The position numbers were made by a program, and so were the translations under genes. DNA of 64,000 bases, taken from contig NZ_CANMFS010000006.1 of NCBI RefSeq assembly GCF_947497275.1, positions 1-64,000 on the forward strand, written 5' to 3'. Positions 9,540 to 18,534 of the stretch are shown piece by piece. The stretch is from an uncultured Sulfitobacter sp. GTDB taxonomy: Bacteria > Pseudomonadota > Alphaproteobacteria > Rhodobacterales > Rhodobacteraceae. Below the pieces are notes generated by a model. The model was not told the DNA's origin. It did no database searches and saw nothing but the letters and a program-made list of their open reading frames with translations. The stretch's first letter is position 1. The number at the start of each line of letters is the position of its first letter.

Positions 9540-10150
9540 TCAGCTGAATCGATCTGGCTCTGAAGTCCAGTTTTTGTAGACGTATTCGTAGGGCGTGAGA
9601 CCGTCAAGGGTCTCACGCCTGCGTGCGAAGTTGCATGCGTCCATGAAGTCGGTAAGGTGCGTGCGTAGCTGATCACGGCTGTCGTGGTGGTATCTTCTTA
9701 CCGTCGCATCCTTGATCGTGCGGTTCATTCGCCTTGGCCATTGGTCCACGGATGGTTTGGGCTGGTCAGTCGATGCTCGATCCGGTTGGGCTCGCAGATC
9801 ATGTCGAAGCGCATTTGCCGCGGGTATGCTGTGTTCCGGTTGCGGGGCTGCCCGGCAACATATGCCTGCATGTGTGAGAGGGGCCATCGACATCTGGCAA
9901 GCGAGAGATGCCATGCCTGTGAATGCGCCGATGTAGTGCCGACCGGGCCAGATGTGGGATCAACGGTTGAAGGACATAGAGGCAGTCGTCCAGCGGTAAA
10001 AGCGTGTGCCGTCGGAATGTGGCGTCCTCTTCTTCGTTGAGACCCGTTGAGCACGGCTCCTCTGGACCGGTCTTCTGATCCTCGACCGTCCGGCGCTTGC
10101 GCCACTTGGCGCCTGTCTTGAGATTGATGTCGCGTTCTTGGCTCAATTCC
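9540..10150 (-). pseudogene. IS481-family transposase with internal deletion
   Basis: The N-terminal part (RRHTLLPLDDCLYVLQP, ARSALHRRIHRHGISRLP) and the C-terminal part (FDMICEPNRIEHRLT, NHPWTNGQ, RMNRTIKDATVRRYHHD, LTPYEYVYKNWTSEPDRF) of an IS481 transposase are both recognisable but lie in different frames. The middle, which holds the first two catalytic Asp residues, is absent. It is a dead element just downstream of the RTX gene. Confidence 0.85.
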
Positions 10151-10470
10151 AAGAGCGAAGCCCGCGCCTCTCATCGTTTGCTTTGCAAACGACTGCCGGC
10201 CAGTGGATCGCTGTATTGCAGCTCTGACGGCGTACGTGCCCTCTCGGCAGAACTGCCTTGCAAATCACCTGCAGGGTAACAGGGCGTGGTGCTCCCGTGA
10301 CGAACTTGTTCCATAAGGCTTCCGTCCATTCCTGAAAAAAGATCACACCATCAAACCGTGGGATCGAAGACCTAAAGGTCGTCAATGGTCCGGGAGGGTA
10401 GATACGAAGGTCGCGGAGCATCGTCTTTGCGATCTCGTTTACGCGAATTTTTATCGCAAGGAGAACACTA
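10151..10470. other. Non-coding stretch, nothing recognised
   Basis: Between the IS481 debris and the cfa fossil. Six-frame reading shows no family I recognise; it may hold the decayed upstream partner of the cfa fossil. A possible ribosome binding site (AAGGAG) precedes the ATG at 10471. Confidence 0.4.
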
Positions 10471-11575
10471 TGCTGCACCGGGTTTTTGACAATTCTGAAT
10501 GCGAAGATGACCTTCGATCAGTTGACGGTCCGCTTCCCGGATGCAACCACGCATGTCTTTGACCCATCCACTGGAAAACAAGCAGCTATTCATATTGCTG
10601 ACGATACAACTGTCAATGCGCTCTGCCTTAGTCAGCCACTCGAAGGCTATATGAACCAAAGCATCACGCTGCCATTTGACGATCGAAGAAACGTTGAAGC
10701 TGTTTTACCGCAACCGTATGATAGGAACATAGCCTAGTTGACAGCGCGCGGCCAATCGGTTCCGGTTTCTCATCCGCAACTTAGTTCAGCGGAATGCACC
10801 GCAACGCGCAAAGACCAATGTCGCGGACCATTACGATATTTCCGATGATCTCTATGCAGTGTTTCTGGACGGTGATCTGCAATATCCCTACGCCTATTTT
10901 ACCAACCAGACTTGGATCTGGACGCCGCCCAGAGGGCAAATAAAACTCATATCGCAGCCAAATTACTGCTTGAGCCGGGCGCAAGGGTACTCGCCATCGC
11001 GTTGCGGTTGGGGCGGCATGACGCTTACACTCGCGCGCGATTGCGCCGTAAGGGTCACGAGAATTACCCTGTCAGAAGACCGAACAGGAAGGTCTGTCTG
11101 AACTGGCGACATTTGAACTGCAGGACTACCGTGCCACGACTGGCACATATGACCGGACCGTGAGTGTCGGCCTGCTGGAGCACGTCGGTGCGTCCAATTA
11201 CGGCGAGTAATTCGAACGTGTGGCGGATTTGTTGGCGCCGGGCGGCGTTGCCTTGATTCAAGCAATTGGCCGCAGCGGTCCGCCGACATTCCATGATCCG
11301 TGGATAAACAAACTATGTGCAATCCCTGTTAGAACTTGTGCCTTCAATGGAAGGCGCGGGACTGTGGCAGACAGACATTGATATCTGACGTTTAAATTAC
11401 GTGCGCACGCTGCGTCATTGGCGCGCACGGTTTTTGAACCATCATGGTGACGAAACGTACGACGCCCAACGAACGATTCGCTCATAATAGCAAGATGCCA
11501 AGTGCAGTGGGCTTGCTTTTCCAATTTTGTGAAACTGGCAGACGTGCGATTGGGCCAACCGCACTATAGAACCTG
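10471..11575 (+). pseudogene. cfa: Cyclopropane-fatty-acyl-phospholipid synthase fossil
   Basis: Pieces of a CFA-synthase-like SAM methyltransferase follow one another in the right order but in all three frames: LNAKMTFDQLTVRFPDATT, then VADHYDISDDLYAVFLDGDLQY, HIAAKLLLEPGARVL, the SAM-site region GWGGMTLTLARD with ITLSED, FELQDYRATTGTYDRTVSVG, LEHVGASNYGE and VADLLAPGGVALIQ, and IGRSGPP. At least five frameshifts and several stops separate them and the C-terminus fades out. CFA synthase modifies unsaturated membrane lipids under stress; this copy cannot be functional. Confidence 0.85.
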
Positions 11576-11622
11576 TCTCACTTTTGCATGACTTACATCC
11601 GGCGTGGTTTCGAGATCGGTCT

Positions 11623-11647
11623 GGAACATTTTTCTGTTTTAACCGTT
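11623..11647 (+). promoter_or_regulatory. EcfG-like promoter upstream of sodC
   Basis: GGAAC at 11623-11627 and CGTT ending at 11647, with 16 bases between GGAAC and CGTT. This fits the alphaproteobacterial EcfG (sigma-T/RpoE4) consensus. It ends 49 bases before the sodC start. Confidence 0.6.
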
Positions 11648-11696
11648 CTATCTTAACAGCTGATGTTCATGTCGGCGCGGGATTTTGGAGGATAAA

Positions 11697-12203
11697 ATGA
11701 AAACACTTACTGCAGCCATTCTTGTCGCCGGTCTGGCGGCTCCGGCACTTCAAGCCGCCGAGGTCAGCGCGGATGTCACGGATCGCGATGGCAACCGTCT
11801 TGGCGCTGTTCGTGTGCACGATACCCCTTCGGGGGTGGCCGTCGCAACGCTCACGCTCAACAGTGTTCCTGCGGGGATTCATGCAGTTCACCTGCACGAA
11901 ACTGGCGACTGTTCCGCGAGTGATTTCAAATCCGCTGGCGGCCATGTGGCTGGGGACCGTGCGCATGGTGTCATGACCGAAGACGGACCGCATCCCGGCG
12001 ATATGCCGAATCTTACGGTGAAATCCGATGGAGTCGGTGAGGTAGAGGTGTTCTTGCCGTTCCTCAACGTAAGTGAACACCTTCTTGATGAAGACGGAGC
12101 AGCATTTGTCATCCATGAGGGGGTTGACGATTATGAAAGCCAACCCGCCGGAGATGCAGGCGAGCGGATTGCGTGCGGAGAGCTTACCGAGCGAACACAA
12201 TAA
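11697..12203 (+). CDS. sodC: Periplasmic Cu,Zn superoxide dismutase
   Basis: A 168-residue protein with a Sec signal peptide (cleavage near LQAAEV) and a GGAGG ribosome binding site. The copper ligands are in HAVHLHETGDC, the zinc loop in GGHVAGDRAHG and GPHPGDMPNL, and the fourth copper His in VIHEGVDDY. The disulfide partner and active-site Arg lie in ERIACGEL. All metal ligands are present, so it should dismutate superoxide in the periplasm. It is monocistronic and flanked by fossils on both sides, so it has been selectively kept. A match to the EcfG stress promoter precedes it. Confidence 0.95.
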   Translation: MKTLTAAILVAGLAAPALQAAEVSADVTDRDGNRLGAVRVHDTPSGVAVATLTLNSVPAGIHAVHLHETGDCSASDFKSAGGHVAGDRAHGVMTEDGPHPGDMPNLTVKSDGVGEVEVFLPFLNVSEHLLDEDGAAFVIHEGVDDYESQPAGDAGERIACGELTERTQ

Positions 12204-12509
12204 AAACCGGGCGGCAGGATCATCGCAGCCTTCCGCCCCTGAATCAGCAGCACTTCGCCCACACAACGGTACGATTTCGCACTAAGCGCAGTAGCATAAG
12301 AAAGCGCTTCTCAAAAATCCAGTTCGGGTTACTTCAACTTTTCCAAGAATCACCCCGCTTTCGAAACCGGGTTGGGGAAACATCGGCGTGACAACAGCAC
12401 TGAATACAGAATTTGGCCCTGGCAAGAAAACTGTCTTAGACACTTAGTTGCGTACCAATGATGCGCAAAAAAGGGAAACCGATCATCGGATTGCCAACCG
12501 CCACCGCGC
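12204..12509. other. Intergenic stretch after sodC
   Basis: A GGGCGG.AGG / CCTTCCGCCC hairpin at about 12210-12239 could cap the sodC transcript, but it has no T-run. Nothing else is recognised. Confidence 0.4.
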
Positions 12510-12961
12510 TGCTGCGATACGAGAGGCCAGATAACCAGTGTCGCTGCGGCGCGCGGCGCACTGATCAAGGGGGCGGACCGCTTGGGCACCATAGCACATA
12601 TACACCGAAAATTCAGCCCAACTCTGCCAGACCGTGACGTCGACCTCGTCGAATTCATCGCGCCCTTTTGCGAGCATATTTGCCGGAGCATCGGAGCGGT
12701 AGTGAACGTCGTATCGGATGCTGTGACGCCGCGCGCCCATGTCGAGGGTCAAATCTGTATCATACTGAACGAGTTGGCGAGAAACGACGTGAAACACAAC
12801 GGACACGATCAAAAGAAGAGTACTCTGGCACTGAAAATGTTGTGCAACAGTTCCGATTGTCGGCAGCTTACGGTTCAGGACAACGGCAGTGGTCTGCCCG
12901 AAGGATTTTCAATGCATGACAGGATTCCAGAGGCATTGCCGAGTTTGTTGCAAGGCTCCTG
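12510..12961 (+). pseudogene. HWE/HisKA_2-type histidine kinase fossil
   Basis: From about 12582 the frame reads TIAHIHRKF, VDLVEFIAPFCEHI, then IILNELARNDVKHN (the N-box of the ATPase domain, relatives NELVTNAFKH) and LTVQDNGSGLPEGF (the G1 box). The phosphoacceptor His region and the C-terminal G2 box are missing or unreadable. It is the end of a kinase related to those that feed the general stress response. Confidence 0.7.
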
Positions 12962-12972
12962 AAGACGTGGAC

Positions 12973-13469
12973 TCAGCATCTTGTCCAATCGCAAAGCGAG
13001 AGAAGTAGCGCGGAGCCGATCGTCACGCCCCTGCGATGCACCCCCAACATAATCGACAGAAACTCATGGGTCAGGTTCATCTCGTCGCTGTTGATACGGT
13101 AGCGACACATCAGCAGCCACCGCTCTTCTAGTTTGGCCTGTCTGTTCGACAATGCGGTTTGCGAGGTCTGCGTCATCATCGTCTGAACATATCGCATGGG
13201 CGTAAATTCGGTTTGCAGGATCACTGCGGTCCCCGACAAGCGTTCATAGCCGAACAGCCCGGTTTCGATGCGGCGACCATTGTTGCTGAAGGCCACCGTC
13301 GACCCGACACCGGTTTCCAGAAAAAATAGACAAATTCGATAGGCTCGTCGGGTTCTTCCAACATAATGCCAGTGCCCATTTTCACCGATGTCAAATGCGG
13401 CCTGATCAGAGGACGGTCTGCCTCAGAAAAAGTCGAAATGAGATTAGACTGACCGAGTGGACAAGACAA
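12973..13469 (-). pseudogene. Crp/Fnr-family regulator fossil
   Basis: Two overlapping frames give one decayed regulator. The first reads FSEADRPLIRPHL, then MLEEPDEPIEFVYF (cNMP-binding fold). After a frameshift it continues GRRIETGLFGYERLSGTAVIL, a deletion, then RYVQTMMTQTSQTALSN, KLEERWLLMC and LTHEFLSIMLGVHRRGVT (the helix-turn-helix). The C-terminal wing is lost. Not functional. Confidence 0.8.
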
Positions 13470-13695
13470 GGCTTAGGGCAGACGTACTCGCGCGCTTGAG
13501 CCAAGAGCACGGAGTGCGACGTTCCTCAACCGGGGCCGCCCTTACGGAATAACACCGGCGTTTCACTCTACCAGAAGCCCATCATATCGTAGAGAGTCAA
13601 CTTGTCAGCGTGCCGTTCCGCACCGGGCGCCTTTCAACCGAAACTGACATCCGCGCGTTTCAGTAGCAGGTCAGATCCTGAGCCTTCTACCGCTC

Positions 13696-14466
13696 CTAGC
13701 AAGAGTTTTCCGGCGCCCTGCGCGGTGCGGTGTGGCGGCTTGACCGGCGGGTCAGACGGCGTTCGATCTGTAGGAAAGCATCATAGGTCAGCACCGCGAA
13801 CAACCCCACGATCAAACCGCCTTGAAGCACATAAGCCGTGTTGTTGGTCAGCAGCCCGGCGATGATCGGTTCGCCCAGGGTGCGCGCCGCGACGGTCGAA
13901 CCGATGGTGGCGGTGCCAAGCGCGATCATCACGGAAATACGGATACCGGCCAGGATGACTGGGGCGGCCAATGGCAACTCCACCTGCACCAAACGCTGCC
14001 AGCGGTTCAGGCCCATGCCGCGTGCGGCCTCCATCGTGGCTGCTGGCAGGGTTGATAATGCAGTCAGTGCGTTCTCGAATATCGGCAAAAGACCGTAGAG
14101 GAACAGCGCCACAAGTGTCGGACGCGCGCCGAACCCCAGCGCCGGCACCGCCAATGCCAGAACCGCGACCGGCGGAAAGGCCTGCCCGACATTGGTGATG
14201 GTACGAGACAGAGGCCCAAAGGCGGCTCCCACTGGGCGGGTGACAAAAATCGCCAGCGTCACAGCAATCAGCGTTGCGGCAAGGCTTGCGGTGGCGACCA
14301 GCGCAAGATGATTGAGCGACAGCGACAATAGCGAAACCCGGTCGTAGATCACCGGGCCGCGTTCGGGTGCGAAGGGGGCAAACACCGCCGTGAAAAGATG
14401 CGGCTGCACCACCAGCGCCAGCAACAGGGCCACAAGGGCGATGCGGATGACATGTGACGCCGTCAT
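13696..14466 (-). CDS. yehW: Osmolyte ABC transporter permease, YehW-like
   Basis: A 256-residue inner-membrane permease with about six helices and the BPD_transp_1 EAA loop (EAARGMGLNRWQRLVQVELPLAAP). It is the last gene of a four-gene operon in the same order as the E. coli yehZYXW (OsmU) system. Its ATG overlaps the stop of the ATPase gene by four bases (ATGA). It would pair with the YehY-like permease to form the membrane channel for a compatible solute such as glycine betaine; the substrate is inferred from the family only. Confidence 0.88.
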   Translation of the reverse strand: MTASHVIRIALVALLLALVVQPHLFTAVFAPFAPERGPVIYDRVSLLSLSLNHLALVATASLAATLIAVTLAIFVTRPVGAAFGPLSRTITNVGQAFPPVAVLALAVPALGFGARPTLVALFLYGLLPIFENALTALSTLPAATMEAARGMGLNRWQRLVQVELPLAAPVILAGIRISVMIALGTATIGSTVAARTLGEPIIAGLLTNNTAYVLQGGLIVGLFAVLTYDAFLQIERRLTRRSSRHTAPRRAPENSC

Positions 14467-15398
14467 ACGTACCGCCTTACCCGCTGGCGGATTGCCTGCA
14501 ACGTCACGCGGCCAGCCTGAGTGCCGTCGCGCTCAACCGGAATCGCATCGCGTCCCGACCATAGGCAGGCCGACAGCGCATCGCGCAGACTGGCGGTTTC
14601 GGGCAGGGGATCGCCGTCGGCGGTCCCGTTTTCTGCCAGTTCCGACACCGGGATCAGCGACAACAGGCGCATCGGACGTTCGGCATCCCCAACCATATCG
14701 GCCACAAAGCTGTTGCCGGGGTGCGCGACGATATCTTCGGGTGGGCCGTATTGCACCAGCCGTCCCTCATCCATAACGCCGACGCGGTCGCCCAGACGGA
14801 TCGCCTCTTCCATGTCGTGGGTGACCAGAACGATGGTCGATCCCAGTTTGCGCTGGATCTGTTTCAGATCGTCCTGCGCTCTTGCGCGGATGATCGGATC
14901 AAGCGCACCGAAAGGTTCGTCCATCAAAAGCACATCTGGCCTCGAGGCCAGCGCACGCGCCACACCAACCCGCTGTTGCTGGCCGCCCGACAATTCCTGC
15001 GGATAGCGGTCGCGAAACGCCGCCGGGTCCATGCCGAACAGCGTCAACAGTTCGTCCACCCGGTCGCTGATCTTGGTGGTTGACCAGTTCAGCAGGCGCG
15101 GCACTGCGGCGATATTGCGCGCGACCGTCTGGTGCGGAAACAACCCGTGCCCTTGAATGGCATAGCCGATGCGCCGCCGAAGCAGGTGCGGGGCGACGGC
15201 GTGGGTTGGCTCGCCGTTGATCCGAACCTCGCCGGACGTGGGTTCGACCAGCCGGTTGATCATCCGTAAAAGCGTGGTCTTGCCCGACCCCGAGGTGCCG
15301 ACGACAACTGTGATGGTACCTGTGTCCATCTGCATCGACACTTCGTCAACCGCGTTGATGGTGCCATAACGCTTGGTAATCTGGTCAATTTCGATCAT
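14463..15398 (-). CDS. yehX: Osmolyte ABC transporter ATPase, YehX-like
   Basis: This 311-residue protein has a complete ABC ATPase domain: Walker A GTSGSGKTT near residue 34, Q-loop AIQGHGLF, signature LSGGQQQR, Walker B VLLMDEPFGALD and the switch His in VTHDMEEA. About 80 residues follow the nucleotide-binding domain, where OpuA-type ATPases carry regulatory CBS domains; this tail (LRDALSACLWSGRDAIPVER) resembles a single degenerate CBS-like unit. It is translationally coupled to both neighbours by four-base overlaps. Confidence 0.92.
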   Translation of the reverse strand: MIEIDQITKRYGTINAVDEVSMQMDTGTITVVVGTSGSGKTTLLRMINRLVEPTSGEVRINGEPTHAVAPHLLRRRIGYAIQGHGLFPHQTVARNIAAVPRLLNWSTTKISDRVDELLTLFGMDPAAFRDRYPQELSGGQQQRVGVARALASRPDVLLMDEPFGALDPIIRARAQDDLKQIQRKLGSTIVLVTHDMEEAIRLGDRVGVMDEGRLVQYGPPEDIVAHPGNSFVADMVGDAERPMRLLSLIPVSELAENGTADGDPLPETASLRDALSACLWSGRDAIPVERDGTQAGRVTLQAIRQRVRRYV

Positions 15399-16570
15399 GT
15401 GGTGTTCCGGTTCTGTGCGGGCTGCGCGAATTCAACAAAGATATCCATGAGGATGGCGGCAACGATGGCCATGGCGACCGTGGGCAGCGCCCCCAACAGG
15501 ATCAGATCGGTCGCGGTCTGGTTGAGCCCCTGAAAGACGAAGGTGCCGAACCCGCCACCGCCGATCAGCCCGGCAATGACCGCCAAGCCGATATTCTGCA
15601 CTAGCACGATGCGCAGCCCCGCGAGGATCACCGGCAGCGCAAGCGGCAGTTCCACCGCCCGAAGCCGTTGGCCCATCGTCATGCCCATGCCGCGTGCGGC
15701 TTCGATGGCGGGGGCGGGAACGGAGGCAAAACCGGCAACGGTATTGGAAACCACCGGCAGCAGCGAATAAAGCAGCAGTGCGACGAATGCGGGCGCAAAG
15801 CCGATCCCGGCAATACCAATGTCGCGCGCCATGGGCACATTGGCCCCGACCCAGCCCAGTATCGGGATCATGATGCCGAACATCGCAAGTGACGGAATGG
15901 TCTGGACAAAGCTGAGAACTGGCAATGTTGCGGCGCGCAGACGCGCATTGCGGTGGCACCAGATGCCCAGCGGAAAACCGATGACGCCGGCAACACCGAG
16001 CGACCCTAGCGCAAGTGCGACATGCCGCGAGGCGGCGGTCCAGAAACTGCTGGCGCGGGTATGGTATTCCTGAAGCGGTGACAGGTCGTCCAGAACGCCC
16101 GACCAGAACAACAGCGCCATCGCGACAAGCGCGCCGCTCAGCAGTGCAAGGCGCAGGCGCGGTCCCGGTGCAAACCCGCCCACCGCATCGGCGATGAGCA
16201 GCATCGCAACCGCGAACAGGCACCAAAACCCCGCACCCGGCGACAGGCGCGCCAGATCTCCGGCTTCTGGCAGTTGCACGCTGGCCGCTCGCGACAAAAG
16301 CAGCAGGATACCGCCAAGGCAGACAAGCCCGCCAAGCATCCGCAGCCAGGGACGAAGCCGTGACAATCCGCACGCTAGCCCCGCCAGAATAGCCAACAGG
16401 GCCACTGCCGTCACCCCCGGCCCGGCCGTTGCCCATGCCGCCAGCCCGTCACCTGCCACGATCCGGTTGGCCCGCAGCGTTACGAACGGCAGCAGCAGCG
16501 ACCCAAGACCAAGGGCGGCAAACAGCGCGCCGGGTGGGGAAAGCGGAAACCGCGCAGCCCGCGCCGCCAT
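15395..16570 (-). CDS. yehY: Osmolyte ABC transporter permease, YehY-like (long form)
   Basis: 391 residues, close to E. coli YehY. The N-terminal half is a block of four to five hydrophobic helices without the transport motif. The C-terminal half is a canonical BPD permease with the EAA loop EAARGMGMTMGQRLRAVELPLA. The long N-terminal extension is characteristic of YehY and helps assign the operon. It lies eight bases downstream of the receptor gene and overlaps the ATPase gene. Confidence 0.9.
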   Translation of the reverse strand: MAARAARFPLSPPGALFAALGLGSLLLPFVTLRANRIVAGDGLAAWATAGPGVTAVALLAILAGLACGLSRLRPWLRMLGGLVCLGGILLLLSRAASVQLPEAGDLARLSPGAGFWCLFAVAMLLIADAVGGFAPGPRLRLALLSGALVAMALLFWSGVLDDLSPLQEYHTRASSFWTAASRHVALALGSLGVAGVIGFPLGIWCHRNARLRAATLPVLSFVQTIPSLAMFGIMIPILGWVGANVPMARDIGIAGIGFAPAFVALLLYSLLPVVSNTVAGFASVPAPAIEAARGMGMTMGQRLRAVELPLALPVILAGLRIVLVQNIGLAVIAGLIGGGGFGTFVFQGLNQTATDLILLGALPTVAMAIVAAILMDIFVEFAQPAQNRNTT

Positions 16571-16578
16571 CGCCCCGC

Positions 16579-17487
16579 TCAGTCAAACACTCCTGTACTG
16601 ATCAGATGATCCCGCGCAACAGCTTCGGATGCCTCGCCGCCAACTTGGATACGCCCGTTCAGTTTTTGCAGTGTGGTCATGTCCAGCCCGCCAAAGATCG
16701 GGTTCAGCACGTCGGCGATCGCGGGATATTCGTCCAGCACCTCGGCGCGCACGATCGGTGCGGGTTCATAGACCGGCTGAACGCCCTTGTCGTCCTCCAT
16801 CACCACCAACCCGGTCGCGCCGACACCGCCATCGGTGCCGTAAACCATTGCCGCATTCACCCCCGAGGTACCGCGCGCGGCGGCTTGGATGGTGGCCGCC
16901 GTGTCACCCCCTGAAAGGATCACTGTCTGATCCTGACCCAGGTCGAACCCATAAGTTTCCTGCATCGCTGGAAGCACAGCGGGCGAGGATACGAATTCGG
17001 TCGAGGCCGCCAGCTTGACCTCGCCGCCACCCGCGACCCATTTGCCGAAATCGCTCATTGTGGTCAGGCTGTTCTGTTCGGCCAAAGGACCGGTCACGGC
17101 AATCGCCCATGTGTTATTGGCCGGTGCCGCCTGAAGCCAGACGATGTCATTGGCCTCTCCGTCCAGTTCCTTGGCGCGCTCATATCCGTCGCTGGCGTTC
17201 TTCCACAAATCCTTGTCCGCCTCGTTGAAAAAGAATGCTGCATTGCCGGTGTATTCGGGATAAATGTCGATCTGATCGGCGAGAAGCGCCTCACGCACGA
17301 CCTGTGTGCCGCCCAGTTGCAGACGCCGCTCGACCGGTAGCCCAGCATCCTCAAGCGCAAGTGCCACGATATTGCCCAGCAATCCGCCTTCTGTGTCGAT
17401 TTTCGATGACACGACGATATCAGCCTGCGCCAGGGTACCAACACCCGCCACGAGCCCGAGGGTCGCGAGAAATTTGTCTACGATCAT
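16579..17487 (-). CDS. osmF: Osmolyte-binding periplasmic receptor, OsmF/YehZ-like
   Basis: A 302-residue receptor with a short signal peptide (MIVDKFLATLGLVAGVGTLA-QADIVV) and an AGGAACAGG ribosome binding site. It is an OpuAC-type fold: SSKIDTEGGLLGNIVALALE at the start, IYPEYTGNAAFFF, AAPANNTWAIAV and MVYGTDGGVGATGLVVMEDDKG. First gene of the osmF-yehY-yehX-yehW operon. In enterobacteria the system is induced by salt and stationary phase; no EcfG-like element is seen directly upstream here. Confidence 0.9.
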   Translation of the reverse strand: MIVDKFLATLGLVAGVGTLAQADIVVSSKIDTEGGLLGNIVALALEDAGLPVERRLQLGGTQVVREALLADQIDIYPEYTGNAAFFFNEADKDLWKNASDGYERAKELDGEANDIVWLQAAPANNTWAIAVTGPLAEQNSLTTMSDFGKWVAGGGEVKLAASTEFVSSPAVLPAMQETYGFDLGQDQTVILSGGDTAATIQAAARGTSGVNAAMVYGTDGGVGATGLVVMEDDKGVQPVYEPAPIVRAEVLDEYPAIADVLNPIFGGLDMTTLQKLNGRIQVGGEASEAVARDHLISTGVFD

Positions 17488-17559
17488 GACCTGTTCCTTT
17501 CTTTCCCATGCACGTTGTTTGATCTAGCGTCGGGTCGGTTGACGCCAAGTGCTTTTTTG

Positions 17560-17970
17560 CCTGCAATGAAGTTTGCCCGCAAACCGATATAAACTGATCG
17601 CGAAAGCGGTTGAAAAATTCTTCTGAATGATAGTGTAGATGGCAACCAGCCCGCCGGCGATCATTGATCCGATGGCTGGCACGAGATCAGCAGAAACGTC
17701 AGCAACGCCACATGAGCAAAGGCTCAAGCCCGAAGAACCAAAGCCAAACCGCATAGAGCCCGACGGTCACCATCCCCGAGGATCGTGCGGATCAGCAGGT
17801 AACGCCGCAAGCGCGCTGCGACGACAGAGACGGCATGACGTAAACGGCGAAGATCACCGGCACGCTGATACTGGCCGTTGCCCAATGCGATCACATCGAC
17901 AGGATGACCGCGAAGAGTGTCAGCAGCCAAAGTATTACCGAACGAATGTTGATCGCGTCTGATCTAGATG
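17560..17970 (-). pseudogene. Possible decayed small membrane protein
   Basis: Reading leftward from about 17970, hydrophobic segments appear in succession (SVILWLLTLFAVILS, ISVPVIFAVYVM, RRYLLIRTIL with GLYAVWLWFFGLEPL, then LVPAIGSMIAGGLVAIYTI) in different frames and with in-frame stops. This looks like a broken four-helix membrane protein. I do not recognise the family. Confidence 0.4.
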
Positions 17971-18534
17971 CCTTTGACTCTTCCATCAAACGTTGCCCGG
18001 GTCAGTTTGGGAATCTGTTCTGGCGACAATTTATAGACCGGCAAACGGGAATGCTCGTTCCCAGACCTTCGATGGGTAATTTCATCGTGCATACATGCAA
18101 GCGTCAGACACGCGTTGATCCACCGCCCGTTCAAAAGAATGGTACAGGCCCCGCATTACCCGTGATCGCATCCCTTTTTTGCCCCAGATTGTTGCGCAGG
18201 ATGTCAAGCTCGGGGGTGGGCGGATCGTGTTCGACCTAATGGTCCGGTCGTTAAGGCTAATGGTCCGGTCGTTAAGGGTGAGCGTCGTACGCATGGCAGG
18301 TTTCTTCGTTACGGTGAGGCGCTTTGCTTGGCGATCGGACCGCAGATCCCCGAAGAACTGGGGTCCAGTGGCGGCCCGCTGCCAGTCATGGAACCATTTC
18401 CACTCACGGTTGTTTCACTCGTATGTGAATGATTGCGCTCCGGATGACACGCAGTGCCTTTGTCGGATCATGTCGATCCACCAACGACCGGTAAACGTTC
18501 GGGCCGATACGGAATGTTCGGACAGGAGATATCC
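17971..18534. other. Intergenic region upstream of the amine oxidoreductase
   Basis: No coding family is recognised. It contains a perfect 21-bp tandem repeat (18236-18277), listed separately, and a GGAGA ribosome binding site just before 18535. Confidence 0.5.
18236..18277. repeat. Perfect 21-bp tandem repeat, operator-like
   Basis: Two identical copies of a 21-base unit (18236-18256 and 18257-18277) abut with no spacer. Within each, TAATGG...CGTTA is an imperfect palindrome. Two turns of helix per unit would put bound proteins on the same face. It lies about 260 bases before the oxidoreductase start. Confidence 0.6.
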
